Part shown: positions 14,401 through 23,874 of the stretch, piece after piece
Position numbering within the stretch: position 1 is the first letter of the stretch
Layout of the letters: each line of letters begins with the position of its first letter
Source of the DNA: Lophius americanus
Lineage: Eukaryota > Chordata > Actinopteri > Lophiiformes > Lophiidae
Assembly: GCA_037951165.1 (NCBI GenBank)
Contig: JBBDHG010000116.1
Coordinates: 3,669,501-3,733,500 of the forward strand
Reading direction: 5' to 3'
DNA: 64,000 nucleotides
Notes under the pieces: model-generated
What the model was told of the DNA's origin: nothing
Databases searched by the model: none
Seen by the model: only the letters and a program-made list of their open reading frames with translations
Made by a program: the position numbers and the translations under genes

Positions 14401-14529
14401 GTCTGGTGGGCGGGGCTTTATCTGATTCTAAACATCCACAGCAAGATTTCGCAAATGTTTTTTTTGTCATAGCCTTTTCTCTCCTCAAGCAGAAACCCTT
14501 CCCTGCACCAGCTCTGACCTATTACAAAC
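11498..14529. other. intronic sequence, no exon seen
   Basis: AT-rich unique DNA. Immediately upstream of the nested gene, 14460-14491 has a pyrimidine-rich stretch ending ctctcctcaag that could serve as an upstream acceptor for it. Confidence 0.45.
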
Positions 14530-15111
14530 ATGGAGGAACAGCTGAGGGCCGACATCATGACCTCCACAATTTACCAACGGCGACTTGAGCGGGTCACGCT
14601 CAAACGGTTCTGCACAGGCTTTGGCTGGTTTAATACCTGCAAGCATAGCTTGCGGCACTTCAACTATGACTTCCTGTTCTCAACCCTGCTGGTAATGAAG
14701 CACCTGGATGGCACCGCACAGCTCCTGCTGCATCATACACAAGAAGGTGATGGTCCCATTCATCAACGCCTATAAGTTCGGGCTGAAACCGGACCACACA
14801 CCTGCTACAGAGCAGTGGCAACTCCTGGTTTGGGAAAGGTGAGTAAGAAGGCTGTTTTTATCTACGACTACAAGATGAACTGGCTGACTCATCGATAGCT
14901 GACTGCACCTCTTCCTGAAGTTATTAGTGGTTGTGAGACACAGAAGAGGAAAAGTGACGGGAGAATCGACGTGTGAGCGGCTGCAGCTCTTCCCACACAA
15001 TAAATTATCCATCAGTGAAGTAGTTCATTGATTCCTTTGTCCTGTTTTTCTCTCTTTCCTCACAATAGATCCACCCGGAAAAGTTCTCTCAGCGTCTTCT
15101 GTTATGAGTGA
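14530..15111 (+). pseudogene. unrecognised two-exon gene or gene remnant nested in the intron
   Basis: From an ATG in good context (aaacATGG) at 14530, frame 1 is open to a TAA at 14773 and reads as ordinary protein (for example FNYDFLFSTLLVMKHLDG). From about 14696 a different frame is open and protein-like (FINAYKFGLKPDHTP, then TEQWQLLVWE). That second frame reaches a consensus donor, GAAAG|GTGAGT, at 14838/14839. A 230-bp intron follows, with a strong acceptor (ctctttcctcacaatag). Exon 2 starts at 15069, completes the split Arg codon and gives 13 further residues before TGA at 15109-15111. Frame and splice phases therefore agree for the C-terminal half, while the N-terminal half is one frame out. 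This suggests an old indel, a missed splice or a sequencing error. From the in-frame ATG at 14708 the spliced product would be 57 residues. I cannot name the family and see no signal peptide or catalytic motif. It is transcribed opposite to sorcs2. Confidence 0.35.
14839..15068 (+). other. predicted 230-bp intron of the nested gene
   Basis: The interval starts GTGAGTAAG and ends in a pyrimidine-rich tract before AG. It has a size typical of small teleost introns. Removing it joins codons GAA-AG and A without a frame change, which is the main argument that the flanking frame was once a real transcript. Confidence 0.4.
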
Positions 15112-15238
15112 GGTTCCTCTATGTGACTGCATTGTATATTTTTCAATATTTAAAATGTCTTCAGAGTTTGTTCTACAAACAGCCGACACTTAATGTCTAT
15201 TTTGGTGTATATTCACTGTCTGCCATCTTAGGGAGCAA

Positions 15239-15241
<3 letters not shown>

Positions 15242-15295
<54 letters not shown>
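15242..15295. repeat. (TC)27 microsatellite
   Basis: A pure TC tract of 54 bp, 130 bp downstream of the nested gene's stop codon. The mirror-symmetric polypyrimidine strand is a classical triplex-forming type. Confidence 0.99.
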
Positions 15296-15297
<2 letters not shown>

Positions 15298-15354
15298 GTG
15301 AATGAAGGTGGAGGTGGATGGGGGTGGGGAGATGATGCTCTCTGCTCAACCTAA

Positions 15355-15390
15355 GAAGGAGGTGAGGAGGTGAGGAGGTGAGGAGGTGCC
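15355..15390. repeat. GAGGAGGT tandem repeat, four units
   Basis: An 8-bp unit (aggaggtg) is repeated about four times. Together with 15307-15332 (ggtggaggtggatgggggtg...) the plus strand carries many closely spaced GG and GGGG runs, compatible with G-quadruplex formation. Confidence 0.9.
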
Positions 15391-15523
15391 TGAGGTGAAG
15401 TGGAAAACAGAAGGCAAACAAAACAATAAGTCCAAAAGTTGCAGCTCGCCCCCTTCTTCAGTTTGGGGAAATGTGATCAAACCCCGGGGAGGGCTAATCA
15501 CCAACACACTTGTAACACTGAAG

Positions 15524-15682
15524 TGTGTGTCTGTGTGTATGTGTATGTGTGTATCTATGTGTGCGTGTGTATATGTGTGTGTGTGTGCGTGTGTATCTGT
15601 GTGTGCGTGTGTATATGTATGTGTGTATGTATGTATGTGTGTTTGTGTGTGTATTGGTGTGTGCGTGTTTGTGTGTTTTCTT
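15524..15682. repeat. compound (TG)n/(TATG)n/(GCGTGTG)n tract
   Basis: About 160 bp of TG-rich sequence. TGTA, TCTG and GCGTG variants recur in higher-order blocks such as gtgtgcgtgtgtatatgtgt at 15560 and 15601. Cys/Val frames here are artefacts. Confidence 0.95.
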
Positions 15683-15884
15683 CACATCCACATCTGGAAC
15701 TAACTGATCAGGTAGGTGCCACAGTTTGAGGTGTTTGAGTTTGAATTAAGCATCAATTCCACTTCCTCAAAATCCCTGAATCAGACTGAATCAGAGACAC
15801 GAGTCTCTGTAGCATTAAGATACTGCTACATTTTCCCCTCTTTCATAAACTCCACCAGCCAGAGTTAGAGGAGGTCCTCTGTTC

Positions 15885-16050
15885 CGTCCCTTTGTTTGTC
15901 TGTCTGTTTGTGAAGGGGATAACTCAAAAAGATTACACTGGATTTCTATGGTTTCCGGTGAGAAGGTGGTCCCGGGGCAGACTTATCCAGAGGATGGCAT
16001 TGATCCACGATTCATTCTTCCATTAATTGTATTATGGCAGCACCATAACC
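15885..16050 (+). repeat. weak match to an interspersed repeat ('ggataactcaaaaa' type)
   Basis: It has cctttgtttgtctgtctgtt, then 'gaaggggataactcaaaaag', 'ggatttctatggtttccgg' and 'gtggtcccggggcagac'. The order resembles a fish repeat reading 'gaacaggataactcaaaaactattg...gatttcgatgaaatt...ttggtcctgggacaag'. It is divergent and has no terminal structure. Confidence 0.35.
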
Positions 16051-16215
16051 TGCCTCACGCTACCCCTGATTGGCCTGGTTTGGCAGTGATGATTTTAACA
16101 TTGTCAAAGTTCTTTCCGTATATGAAAAATGTCACGACAAGCTTACACCCTTAGGAATGTAAAGTCCTAAGGTTGATTCAACTCAGGTACATGGATTAAG
16201 TCCATCTTCATTAAC

Positions 16216-16509
16216 TGGGGTTGTAGATGACCTCTAAGGAGGGGAAAGGGCGACCAAAGATTCTCTGGGGGGTGGAGATGACCCATGACCCTCGGAGTGC
16301 TTTTCTGTGTGCCCAGGAGCAGCTGGTGAAACATGCAGAGGTGCAGCAGCTCAGAACGCTCTCGGTGAAGCAGCGCTACAAGGACACCAGCAGATTCTCC
16401 GCCACACTGTTCTCTGTGAGGATCCTCAGGGGAAGGAGACGCTGCCGCGCCTTCTTCACTAGTGCAGTGGTATTTGTATTCCACGAGAGGTCATCATCCA
16501 CGTGCACGC
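16216..16509 (-). mobile_element. L2/jockey-type LINE RT C-terminal fragment
   Basis: On the minus strand one frame gives VHVDDD, then LSWNTNTTALVKKARQRL. After an internal stop it continues RCFTESVLSCCTSAC, AHRKALRGS, and ends with FGRPFPSLEVIYNPS. This order matches the RT C-terminal part of fish L2-type LINEs: the 'W-T-x-N-T-x-A-L-V-K-K-A' helix, the 'Y-R-C-x-I-E-S-V-L' block and the final 'P-L-P-S-L-E-D-I-Y'. One in-frame stop disables it. Only about 95 codons remain, and no 3' tail was identified. Confidence 0.8.
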
Positions 16510-16559
16510 CTTCTATCTATTATTATTATTGTTATTATTAATAACCCATCACTGAAAAG

Positions 16560-17536
16560 CAGTGGCAAGTAACTGTAATTGCATCAGGGTAGAAAATTGG
16601 CCACTACTATCACAAATCATAAGTTGTGTACTTAAATGTCATTGGTTGTTTCCACATTTAACCACATGACATCCACAAGAAAGGTAGGCCCGCCTTAGGT
16701 TGATAGGACCCGGGTCAGTATCTCAAGGCCAGGATCAAGACAGTCAACTGGGCGGCAAAACAAAGGTGCGGCCATCTTCTCTAATTGGCTTCCTCAATCA
16801 GAACCTCTTTCTGTTTTCACATAGATTACAGAAAATCTTTTTAAAAAATTAAAAAAACAGGAACTAGGTGATTTGTGGGTGTGGTCTTGAAGTTTTGTGT
16901 CTTCAACAGGTAGAGAAAAGGGAGAGGATAGAGAAGGGGATTCTGAAAAAAGTCAAAAAAAGTCAAGGAAGTCAAGAGAGATTTTGGATTTTATAAAAGT
17001 ATTTTATCTAAAAAGGGAAGAAATGGAAAACAGAACCATGGAGGTCAGAGGTTAAAAGGCGTTACCACACCTCAGGAGGGGTTGTGTTAACATACTCATG
17101 CTGACACTATCACAGTCATCAAGCTAACAGCTCAGAACCAGATTGGTATCCTCCTTCAGAACCACAGAGGAACCTCCTCATGCCCCCCATTGTTGAGTTT
17201 AAAGCCATGTAGGGGATCAGGAGAGCCCCCTCCTCAACTTTCCTTCCAACTCTTCAAAACTGCAAACTTGGCAGACACAAAGAGGCAGGGGGAGGAGAAA
17301 GAAAAAGGCAGAAAAAGACATAAAATACTTTATTATAAGGGGGCAAAGGATTCCCTCTCGGGGGGGTCAAAGGAAAACAGAAACAAACAGTTAACAAAGA
17401 GAACAAACCCGGTCCAAGAGTCGCTGCCCTTGGAACTCCTCACAAAGGAGGTGAATGCAAGAGGGGAAGAGAGAGAGCCAGCGGGAACCAGCAAAATAGA
17501 TTGTGGAGATAGGAGAGAAAGAGCGGTAAGGATACC
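16560..17536. other. purine-rich intronic sequence
   Basis: From about 16900 the plus strand is increasingly A/G-rich (gagaaaagggagaggataga and similar), reaching the G20 run. The 127-codon frame at 17190-17573 is low-complexity Lys/Glu/Gly and has no family match. Confidence 0.5.
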
Positions 17537-17556
17537 GGGGGGGGGGGGGGGGGGGG
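17537..17556. repeat. G20 homopolymer
   Basis: Twenty consecutive G residues on the plus strand, immediately followed by agag and the AT palindrome block. The assembled length of such a run is often unreliable. Confidence 0.95.
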
Positions 17557-17564
17557 AGAGATAT

Positions 17565-17641
17565 ATGATATAACCATATATCTATATATGGTTATATATA
17601 ACCATATATAGATATGGTTATATATAACCATATCTATATAT
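17565..17641. repeat. palindromic AT repeat (aaccatata/tatatggtt)
   Basis: Alternating aaccatata and tatatggtt words, from ataaccatatatctatatat to ataaccatatctatatattt. They give nested perfect inverted repeats capable of cruciform extrusion over about 75 bp. Confidence 0.93.
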
Positions 17642-20219
17642 TTTGGTTGCATTTAAGCGATTATAACCTGCAGGATGTCCCAACACTTCCTGTTCCGGTG
17701 ACAAACACGGTGGGGCTGTTGTTCATTTTAACATTCACTGCAGATGTTCTCATTTTGTTTTCTCTATCTTTTTTATTGCATGCACCACTTATAAAGATGC
17801 ATTATGGTGCATATGGTGATAATTTCTTAATACTATGAATTCCCCCATAATTAAGCCATTTTCTAAATACAACATCAAATGCAATATTATCCCTGTAGAG
17901 TGATTCAAATTCTCAAGTCTACTCTTCTACTATAAATACACTCTTCTTCATTGCATACAATCTCACTGATTGCTCAGTTTCAATTTGGAGAAAAGGGAAT
18001 TTTAAATTCTAAATTGAAACAAAAGACAAAGAGGGGACATGATGATGGAAGATGAAGAGCAAAGAGCATTACTGGTGAAAGCCAGGGGGCTTATTTGCCC
18101 GTTTGAAGTGTGATGCCCCCTACTGTTCATCTCAAAAACACCCTGGAGCCTCTTTTAATTCTTTCTTCTCCCCAAACAGCCAACTCTGATGTTATCCATG
18201 GAGTACAGATACATTTATATTTTATACTTTATTTATGTGCTATAATATCTATACACACACACACACACTGACTATACGCAACAAAAAAAAACGTACAAGA
18301 CCCTAAAAATCGCTTATATTGAAAATGCAAAACTGAATTTCCCTCATAGTGACTGTCTAGAGTTTAGATTCTGACATTTTGAATATCAATCAATTTGGTT
18401 ATGGTTGATAAGATAAATTAGCATATCTCACAATTTAGCATTTCTCATAATTTAGCATATTTCCAACGTTTGTGTTTGTGGAATTTTAATGTTTTTGATG
18501 GGGTGTATGGAGAAGTGCTCGGCCTGTCAGACGATATCTACATCCATAATGGAGCAGTGAAGAGCCCCCCCTGCAATCGTTATCAGCGCCCCCTCGCTTC
18601 TTCAAAAGATGTGTGAAGACACCATGAATTATAAATATCGCCCGCTCTCACGCCAACACGTTTACGCGCGCGTACCATTACTGGGGAACGACTCCAGGTG
18701 GTTCAACAACTTTTAAAGGCAGGAATTGGAACACCAGTGTTTATTGTGAATATTATTGTTATTGTGGTTAGTAATGTTAGTATCATTACTATTATTATTG
18801 ATGTGGTTTTTACCCAGTATAAAGGTTTACTGGGTTTTTGTTGTTGTTACTGTTATTATGTTCCTTCTCATTCCTCCTTTCATATTTTTTTTTACAGTTT
18901 TTAACTATTACTACAACTACTACTTTGTGTTTCTCATGTTACTGCAGTGTTTATTTTTGTCATTTTGTGTTTTTTCTCATCATCTTTTGTTCCTAGTATC
19001 TTCTTTTAACCGTTACTCCTATATTTTATCTTGCTATTTCTGTCATTATTATACTGTTATACTTTTACTGTTTGTGATGTGATTATTTCTATGACAATAA
19101 TGAATACTTATCATAAAACTGTGATAAAAAGGGAGGATCAGGGCCGTGTCCCCTGTCTCTGATGGTTGGTGCTTGGGGAGGCGCTCTATTTGGATCATTT
19201 GGAGGACTCCACTTCTCATCTGATCTTATCTTTGATCCATCTGTCGTCTCGCAATAATAAAAAAAGAAGCTCAATTTTGAAGGGCTCTAACTGATGTTCT
19301 AGGGGGAATGAAGTTTTTAATCTATGTTGTTTGAACCGGTATCAGTTATAATGGATCACAGCTCTAAAACTGGGATTCAACTACTGTATTTGTCATTTCT
19401 AGCTAAAACAAAGACAGAAATGTAAATTTTCACTTTTGTTTAACAGCCTCCTGAGACTGGATTCAGCTCTTATTGATGTATAAAAATAATATTCTGAAAC
19501 GTCAAAACTGAGACTATTATTAAGCATTTGATCAAAAATACCAATTCCAAACCATCAAATTACAATTGGAGGGCAGTGTAAGTGCAAGTTCTACGTATCT
19601 GATAAAAACCTATCCCACTGCAGATTTAAGAGCGAAGAACTGAGGCGAACATATTTCTGCTCGGAGTTTCAGGATCAGAAAGGTTTAATGGTCTTTTTTC
19701 ATGGATCATCTTGGAGCACCAGAGTCTTAAGAAGAATCCTGTCAGCCTTCAGTCATCTATTCAATAATGCAGAGGCAAATCCTCTCATCTTTGGCTAATC
19801 TGCTAAAACCTTTCCCTCTGTTTACACCAATACATTAACCAGATTGGGTGATGCTTATAAAACACAGTATGCAGCTTCTTCCAGTGGGGATCTCCATAAT
19901 AACAAAATATCATTTATCATGGGGATAGAGATCAGGAGGATCTTCATTGGCGAACTAGAATGCTTATATAGTCTCCTGGTCAAGGCCAGAAGTTCTCCAG
20001 ACGTCTGTCTAGCTTTTCTGGGCCGGGCCTCAAGCACAATGAATCGATAATGTATTAAGAAAATAAAGTAGCTTTGCTGGTTTTGCAATATGAAAAAAAA
20101 ACCTTTTCCAAGTTTGTTTTATTCTCTTGCAACTGTTGCAGGCTGGTAATCTGAACCAAAGGAATTTGCCAATCCAGTCTACATGATCCTGTGGATTGGG
20201 ATTCTGGGGGGGGTCCAAA
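17642..20219. other. intronic sequence, ATT-rich stretch
   Basis: 18730-19080 is rich in TTATT/ATTATT words, which yields hydrophobic chance frames. The rest is unique DNA with nothing recognised. Confidence 0.5.
18251..18270. repeat. short (AC)n microsatellite
   Basis: About 9 AC units in an AT-rich setting. Confidence 0.9.
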
Positions 20220-20640
20220 GAAGTATGGTGTATCAGCGCCATCGCTGTGAGCCGTCGGGTCCCTGTACGTAATGTCGGTAGTCCAAAGTCATGTTTTCAG
20301 AGGGTTATCGGACTCAGCCAAGCATGTCCCCAGTCTCTGATTCTGTTCTCGATATTCATGGACAGGATCTCAAAGCCCAGTCGAGCTGAGAATTATATCA
20401 GAATATAATCCCTTCTGTTTGCAGATGATGTGAATCGGTTGGCTTCATCAGTGTGTGATCTCCATCGCCCACAAGGGCAGATTTCTGCTGCTTCTCTGCC
20501 CAAAAACCGTGGATTGCCCCATCTAGTTTGAGAGTTGCTGCCTTTAGCCCCCCCTGGCTTGTGGGTGAGATTTTACCTCAAGCAAAAGAGTTTAAGAATC
20601 TTGGTGTCTTGTACTGATGAGAGTATGATTTTATTCCAAA
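20220..20640 (+). mobile_element. Rex1-like LINE fragment retaining the FADD motif
   Basis: This is the same LINE family as the copy at 31.6 kb, more decayed. The frame from about 20226 gives a block ending LILFSIFMDRISKPS, matching the family's FMDRISRRS region. After a stop and shift, SLLFADDVNRLASSVCDL appears, with the catalytic FADD encoded at 20418-20429. Near 20564 the frame GEILPQAKEFKNLGVLY matches the family's segment before the thumb. Similarity is lost after the TGA near 20620. Neither end is defined and no 3' ATGG tail is present. Both Rex1-like copies in this window begin at nearly the same protein position. Confidence 0.8.
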
Positions 20641-21496
20641 AATAAAGCCTGCCTCTAGCGAATTGTTGTTATTGGATCAATAATGTATTAAAATTCAAAT
20701 GAGGAGGCAGGACCCTGCAGCCGATAGGATGGAATGAACACCACACTTGATCTAATTTAAAATGTACTTATTTCACTCAGTGGGTCAGGTCAGGTCGTTA
20801 CTTTACTGGAGAAAAAATAAGTAGGTGTTTCTAGTTTAAAATTTATTTTAATGACACAGTTCATGATTTACTGGACTTGCATGAAACTCTCAAGATTACA
20901 GCGGCTAAAAAGGACTGTAAGACCAAGACCTGCCATAAGAAAGAAGGCCTGTCTGTAGTTTTTGTACGTATGAATCTGAGTCATCTCCCCATAGGGAAGT
21001 TTTCCCATATTTTACTTTTAAGCCAAGCATAAAGTCTCGGCTAAAACCTCAGGTGGTCCATCATTCCACATTCTCTCACACTAAGGAGGAGTAAGAGGAT
21101 AACGATAATAAGAAGAGATGTTTGGAACTCTTTATAATCCAGCTTCTAGCCAGAACTCCGAGCCAGCCATAACAGACTGACAGACAGATACGCAACAATG
21201 GTGAAGGAGCCGGCCCCGACGCCGGAGCCTGGGGAAAGACAAAACCCCACAGCATACCGGGAACTATCATATGTGCGTCGCTATGGTTCTGATTAGTAGG
21301 TAGAAGCTGAAAACCTTAAACTTGATAGTCCTGTGCTCTGGAAAAAGGCCCTGTTTTAACTTTGGACACCCAAAATGTTGCTGATCGACCTTGACTGAAG
21401 CCGTTTCACTTCCTCTTGACATTTAATGTTGTTCCCAGTTCAATAGTGTAGTTGGTAAATAGAATGTGATCAAACAGCGACCCTATATAACCTATA

Positions 21497-21548
<52 letters not shown>

Positions 21549-21689
21549 GGAAATATTCTTTGTGGCAGTAACTAGCGAGTAGATCTTGAGATGATTCTGT
21601 CAAATTTGTACTTCCATATATAAATTTAATGGAGCTGTTTGGGAATAAAGGTTAGCAATAGTTAGTTTTATGTCTAAAGAGTATTTTGA
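20641..21689. other. intronic sequence between two LINE fragments
   Basis: Unique DNA apart from the TA microsatellite. It could be a remnant of the same LINE insertion region, but no similarity is visible. Confidence 0.45.
21499..21548. repeat. (TA)n microsatellite, about 50 bp
   Basis: A pure TA tract with one TG near its end. Confidence 0.97.
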
Positions 21690-22385
21690 GAGCCTGCAAT
21701 TATCAGGCTCATCTCCTGTGGAACCATCTCCCAGTCTCGGTTCGGGGATCAGACACCCTCTGGACATTTAAGAGGAGGCTTAACACTTTCCATTTTGACA
21801 GAGCGTATAATTAAAGCTGTCCTAAGCTAGCTCTTAGCTTCTATGTGTATAGACTTGTAGGAGATTTGCAAAGATGCACTGAGCTTCTCTCTCTCTCCTT
21901 CTCTAATCATCCGTCTTTTAAAAATGAATGTTACTACTTTGTCTTTTGGGCTTTTTCATCCTGCATGGTCACATGGATCGTGGCTGGATGTGTAAACCTG
22001 GTTGATGTCCACTGATGACATTATGATTATTAATAGTATTATTCCAGAAAGTACCACCATTACTATCACTCAAATAATTGCTACAACTCCTATAGCTGCT
22101 ATTATTCTTTCTCTCCCTCTCTCTCTCACCCTCTCTCTTACTCTCTCTCCCCAACTCGCTCTATAGCTGAAGACTCAGGCTCAGGCTTCCACCCTGAGTT
22201 AGAATCTGCTCCAGGTTTCGGATCTTTAAAAGGCAGTTTTTTCCCTCCGCTGTCTCCATGTTCTTTCTAATGTGGGGATTGTCGGGTCTCTAATAAACCG
22301 TCTGGATCTACTCTTTCTGGAAAGTGCCTCAAGATAACATTTGTTGTGATACAGTAAAAAAACTGACTTGACTTTGGCTTTATCG
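21690..22385 (+). mobile_element. L2-type LINE 3' end (ORF2 C-terminus and 3' UTR)
   Basis: The first 125 bp encode the end of an ORF2 protein: LWNHLPVSVRGSDTLWTFK, then RRLNTFHFDRAYN and a stop at about 21810. The 3' UTR that follows is one I recognise from many teleost genomes. It has the 'GATGCACTGAG' block, a pyrimidine run, an ATT-rich stretch with a CTCT tract (22110-22155), the 'CTCCAGGTTTC' block at 22210, and the terminal segment ending AAAGTGCCTCAAGATAACAT. The element is 5'-truncated. The usual terminal ATTGAATTGA repeats are replaced by an A run and unrelated sequence. Confidence 0.82.
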
Positions 22386-23193
22386 AGTGGGTTCAGTATC
22401 ACGTGAATGAAAAAAGCCATCATGGGGACCATCATGGGAGACTTAGACTTACGCTCCTCAAGAGATCTTTTTTTCTCAGATCAAAGGTTAAAAACATGAA
22501 CTTCACTCAGAAAGAAGACTTAGTTTGTGAGTTCCTGAAATCAGTTCCCGTAGACCTAATCTTAAAGTGCATCCCTTCATTGACTCAAAAGCCTTGAAAA
22601 ACTTCTCCTCTCTGTGCAGTTAACTTTCCCCTTGTGTGAACACTGGCATCTGGATCCACGCCACCTGAGAGAGCGTACAGGTGATGGAGGCTGTGCACTC
22701 ATCCCGCCTCACCGACAGTTTCAACGGACTGAATCTCACCCCTATCATAGTACCAAGTCTCGCTTCACACTGACACTGATGCCGACAGACAATCCAGCCA
22801 TCTCCACCAAACGAGGTTCACCTTTGACTGAATTCAACCGCTGGTTCTGGTTCTGCTGTTTTTACGTGGGCTGTCCAGTGATGAATTTACAGCAATAATC
22901 ACACCCCTCAACAATTAAAACATCAACAAGGGAAGGGAAAGACATATGTGCATTATTCATATCAGTCCTCCAGAGAGACAGGCAGTCAGGGTTAATGAGA
23001 GGCTGATGCTTTTGAAGTCATGGAGCCCCAGAGGCGTGAATGGCATGAAATTAACTTTTACCATCAGACACGTTTTACACGGTGCAAATGTCTCCTAGAG
23101 TGCTAAAATTAGCCAGAGCCATGAGCCCTGTACTGTCTGATTTCTCCTTTTAGCAGGATAAGGGAGCTGTTAGGAAGTGATGGCAGAATTAAT
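22386..23193. other. intronic sequence before the AT tracts
   Basis: 22925-23160 is non-repetitive and texturally like a conserved element. No exon was found. The 94-codon frame at 22614-22898 has no support. Confidence 0.45.
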
Positions 23194-23294
23194 ATTACAT
23201 ATATATATATACATATATATATACATATGTATATATATGTATATATATATATACATATGTGTATATATATACGGAGCCCTTACGCTCCTTATCA

Positions 23295-23347
<53 letters not shown>
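23194..23347. repeat. paired (AT)n tracts around a unique 25-bp spacer
   Basis: An AT/ACAT-rich block (23199-23271) and a pure AT block (23300-23346) flank the spacer acggagcccttacgctcctt. They are self-complementary and could form one large stem-loop. The block lies about 460 bp beyond the donor of the sorcs2 exon. Confidence 0.93.
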
Positions 23348-23352
<5 letters not shown>

Positions 23353-23806
23353 GATATACACATATACACATGATACACTTGGGAAGTTGAGTGGAGTGGA
23401 TGCTTTATCCACAGGCCAGAAGCCAGAAAAGTGAGAAGGGTTTTTTTTGGCAAGAGGCAGCATTGCTAAATAGAGGAAGTTCTGCTAGCCAGACTTGACC
23501 CATTTAACTTGGCAATGCTGGTACCCATATTCCAGCCCTGTGCCATGCTGATACGCTATCTGCTCAAACAGATGCCCGCTCTGGCCTCTCAGCCATACAC
23601 CCCAGTCCCCCACTTTAGTGGTAACTGCCTGCTGATGTTTTGTCCGCCCTTACGCTCAGTATCAATCTTGTCTCCTTGAGGGAGCACGCCAGAGAGACCG
23701 GCGCTGCCCTCGCTATTAAAGAGAAGCTGCTTGCTGATGAAAGGTTGCTACGAGTTGGAGGTCAAACAACACGCAGGGATCAAGCGAGAGCTAACATTTG
23801 GCCTAC

Positions 23807-23874
23807 CTCCACAGGGAGCTCTCCAGCACCTTGGTGGAGTCAGCATGGTAGTACTTGGTGAGGATCAGGATGAC
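23807..23874 (-). CDS. sorcs2: sorcs2-like internal exon, start of VPS10 domain
   Basis: SORCS2 is a type I membrane receptor of the sortilin/VPS10 family that sorts neurotrophin receptors and other cargo in neurons. Read on the minus strand, this exon follows the acceptor tract ttttctccttgtcttgcag and ends AG|GTAGGC, a consensus donor. It is 68 nt long (22 codons plus 2 nt), starting in phase 0 and ending in phase 2. The peptide runs VILIL, then TKYYHADSTKVLESSLW, and the split last codon is probably Arg. From memory, mammalian SORCS2 is nearly identical here, with Met-Gly in place of Ser-Thr after HAD. SORCS1 and SORCS3 differ more, with a Y-D-x-N-L-G-S type sequence, so SORCS2 is favoured. 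The piece belongs to the first blades of the VPS10 propeller. I found no flanking exons, so both neighbouring introns probably leave the window. The assignment rests on recalled sequence, not on an alignment. Confidence 0.82.

Noticed and set aside
15386..15729. Several 60-105 codon frames rich in Cys, Val and Tyr
   Set aside because: They are produced by the compound TG/TATG tract.
17190..17573. 127-codon frame ending in poly-Gly
   Set aside because: It is driven by purine-rich low complexity and terminates through the G20 run.
18698..19082. Hydrophobic frames resembling membrane segments
   Set aside because: They arise from TTATT-rich DNA. Poly Leu/Ile/Val/Phe is expected by composition and no conserved pattern is present.
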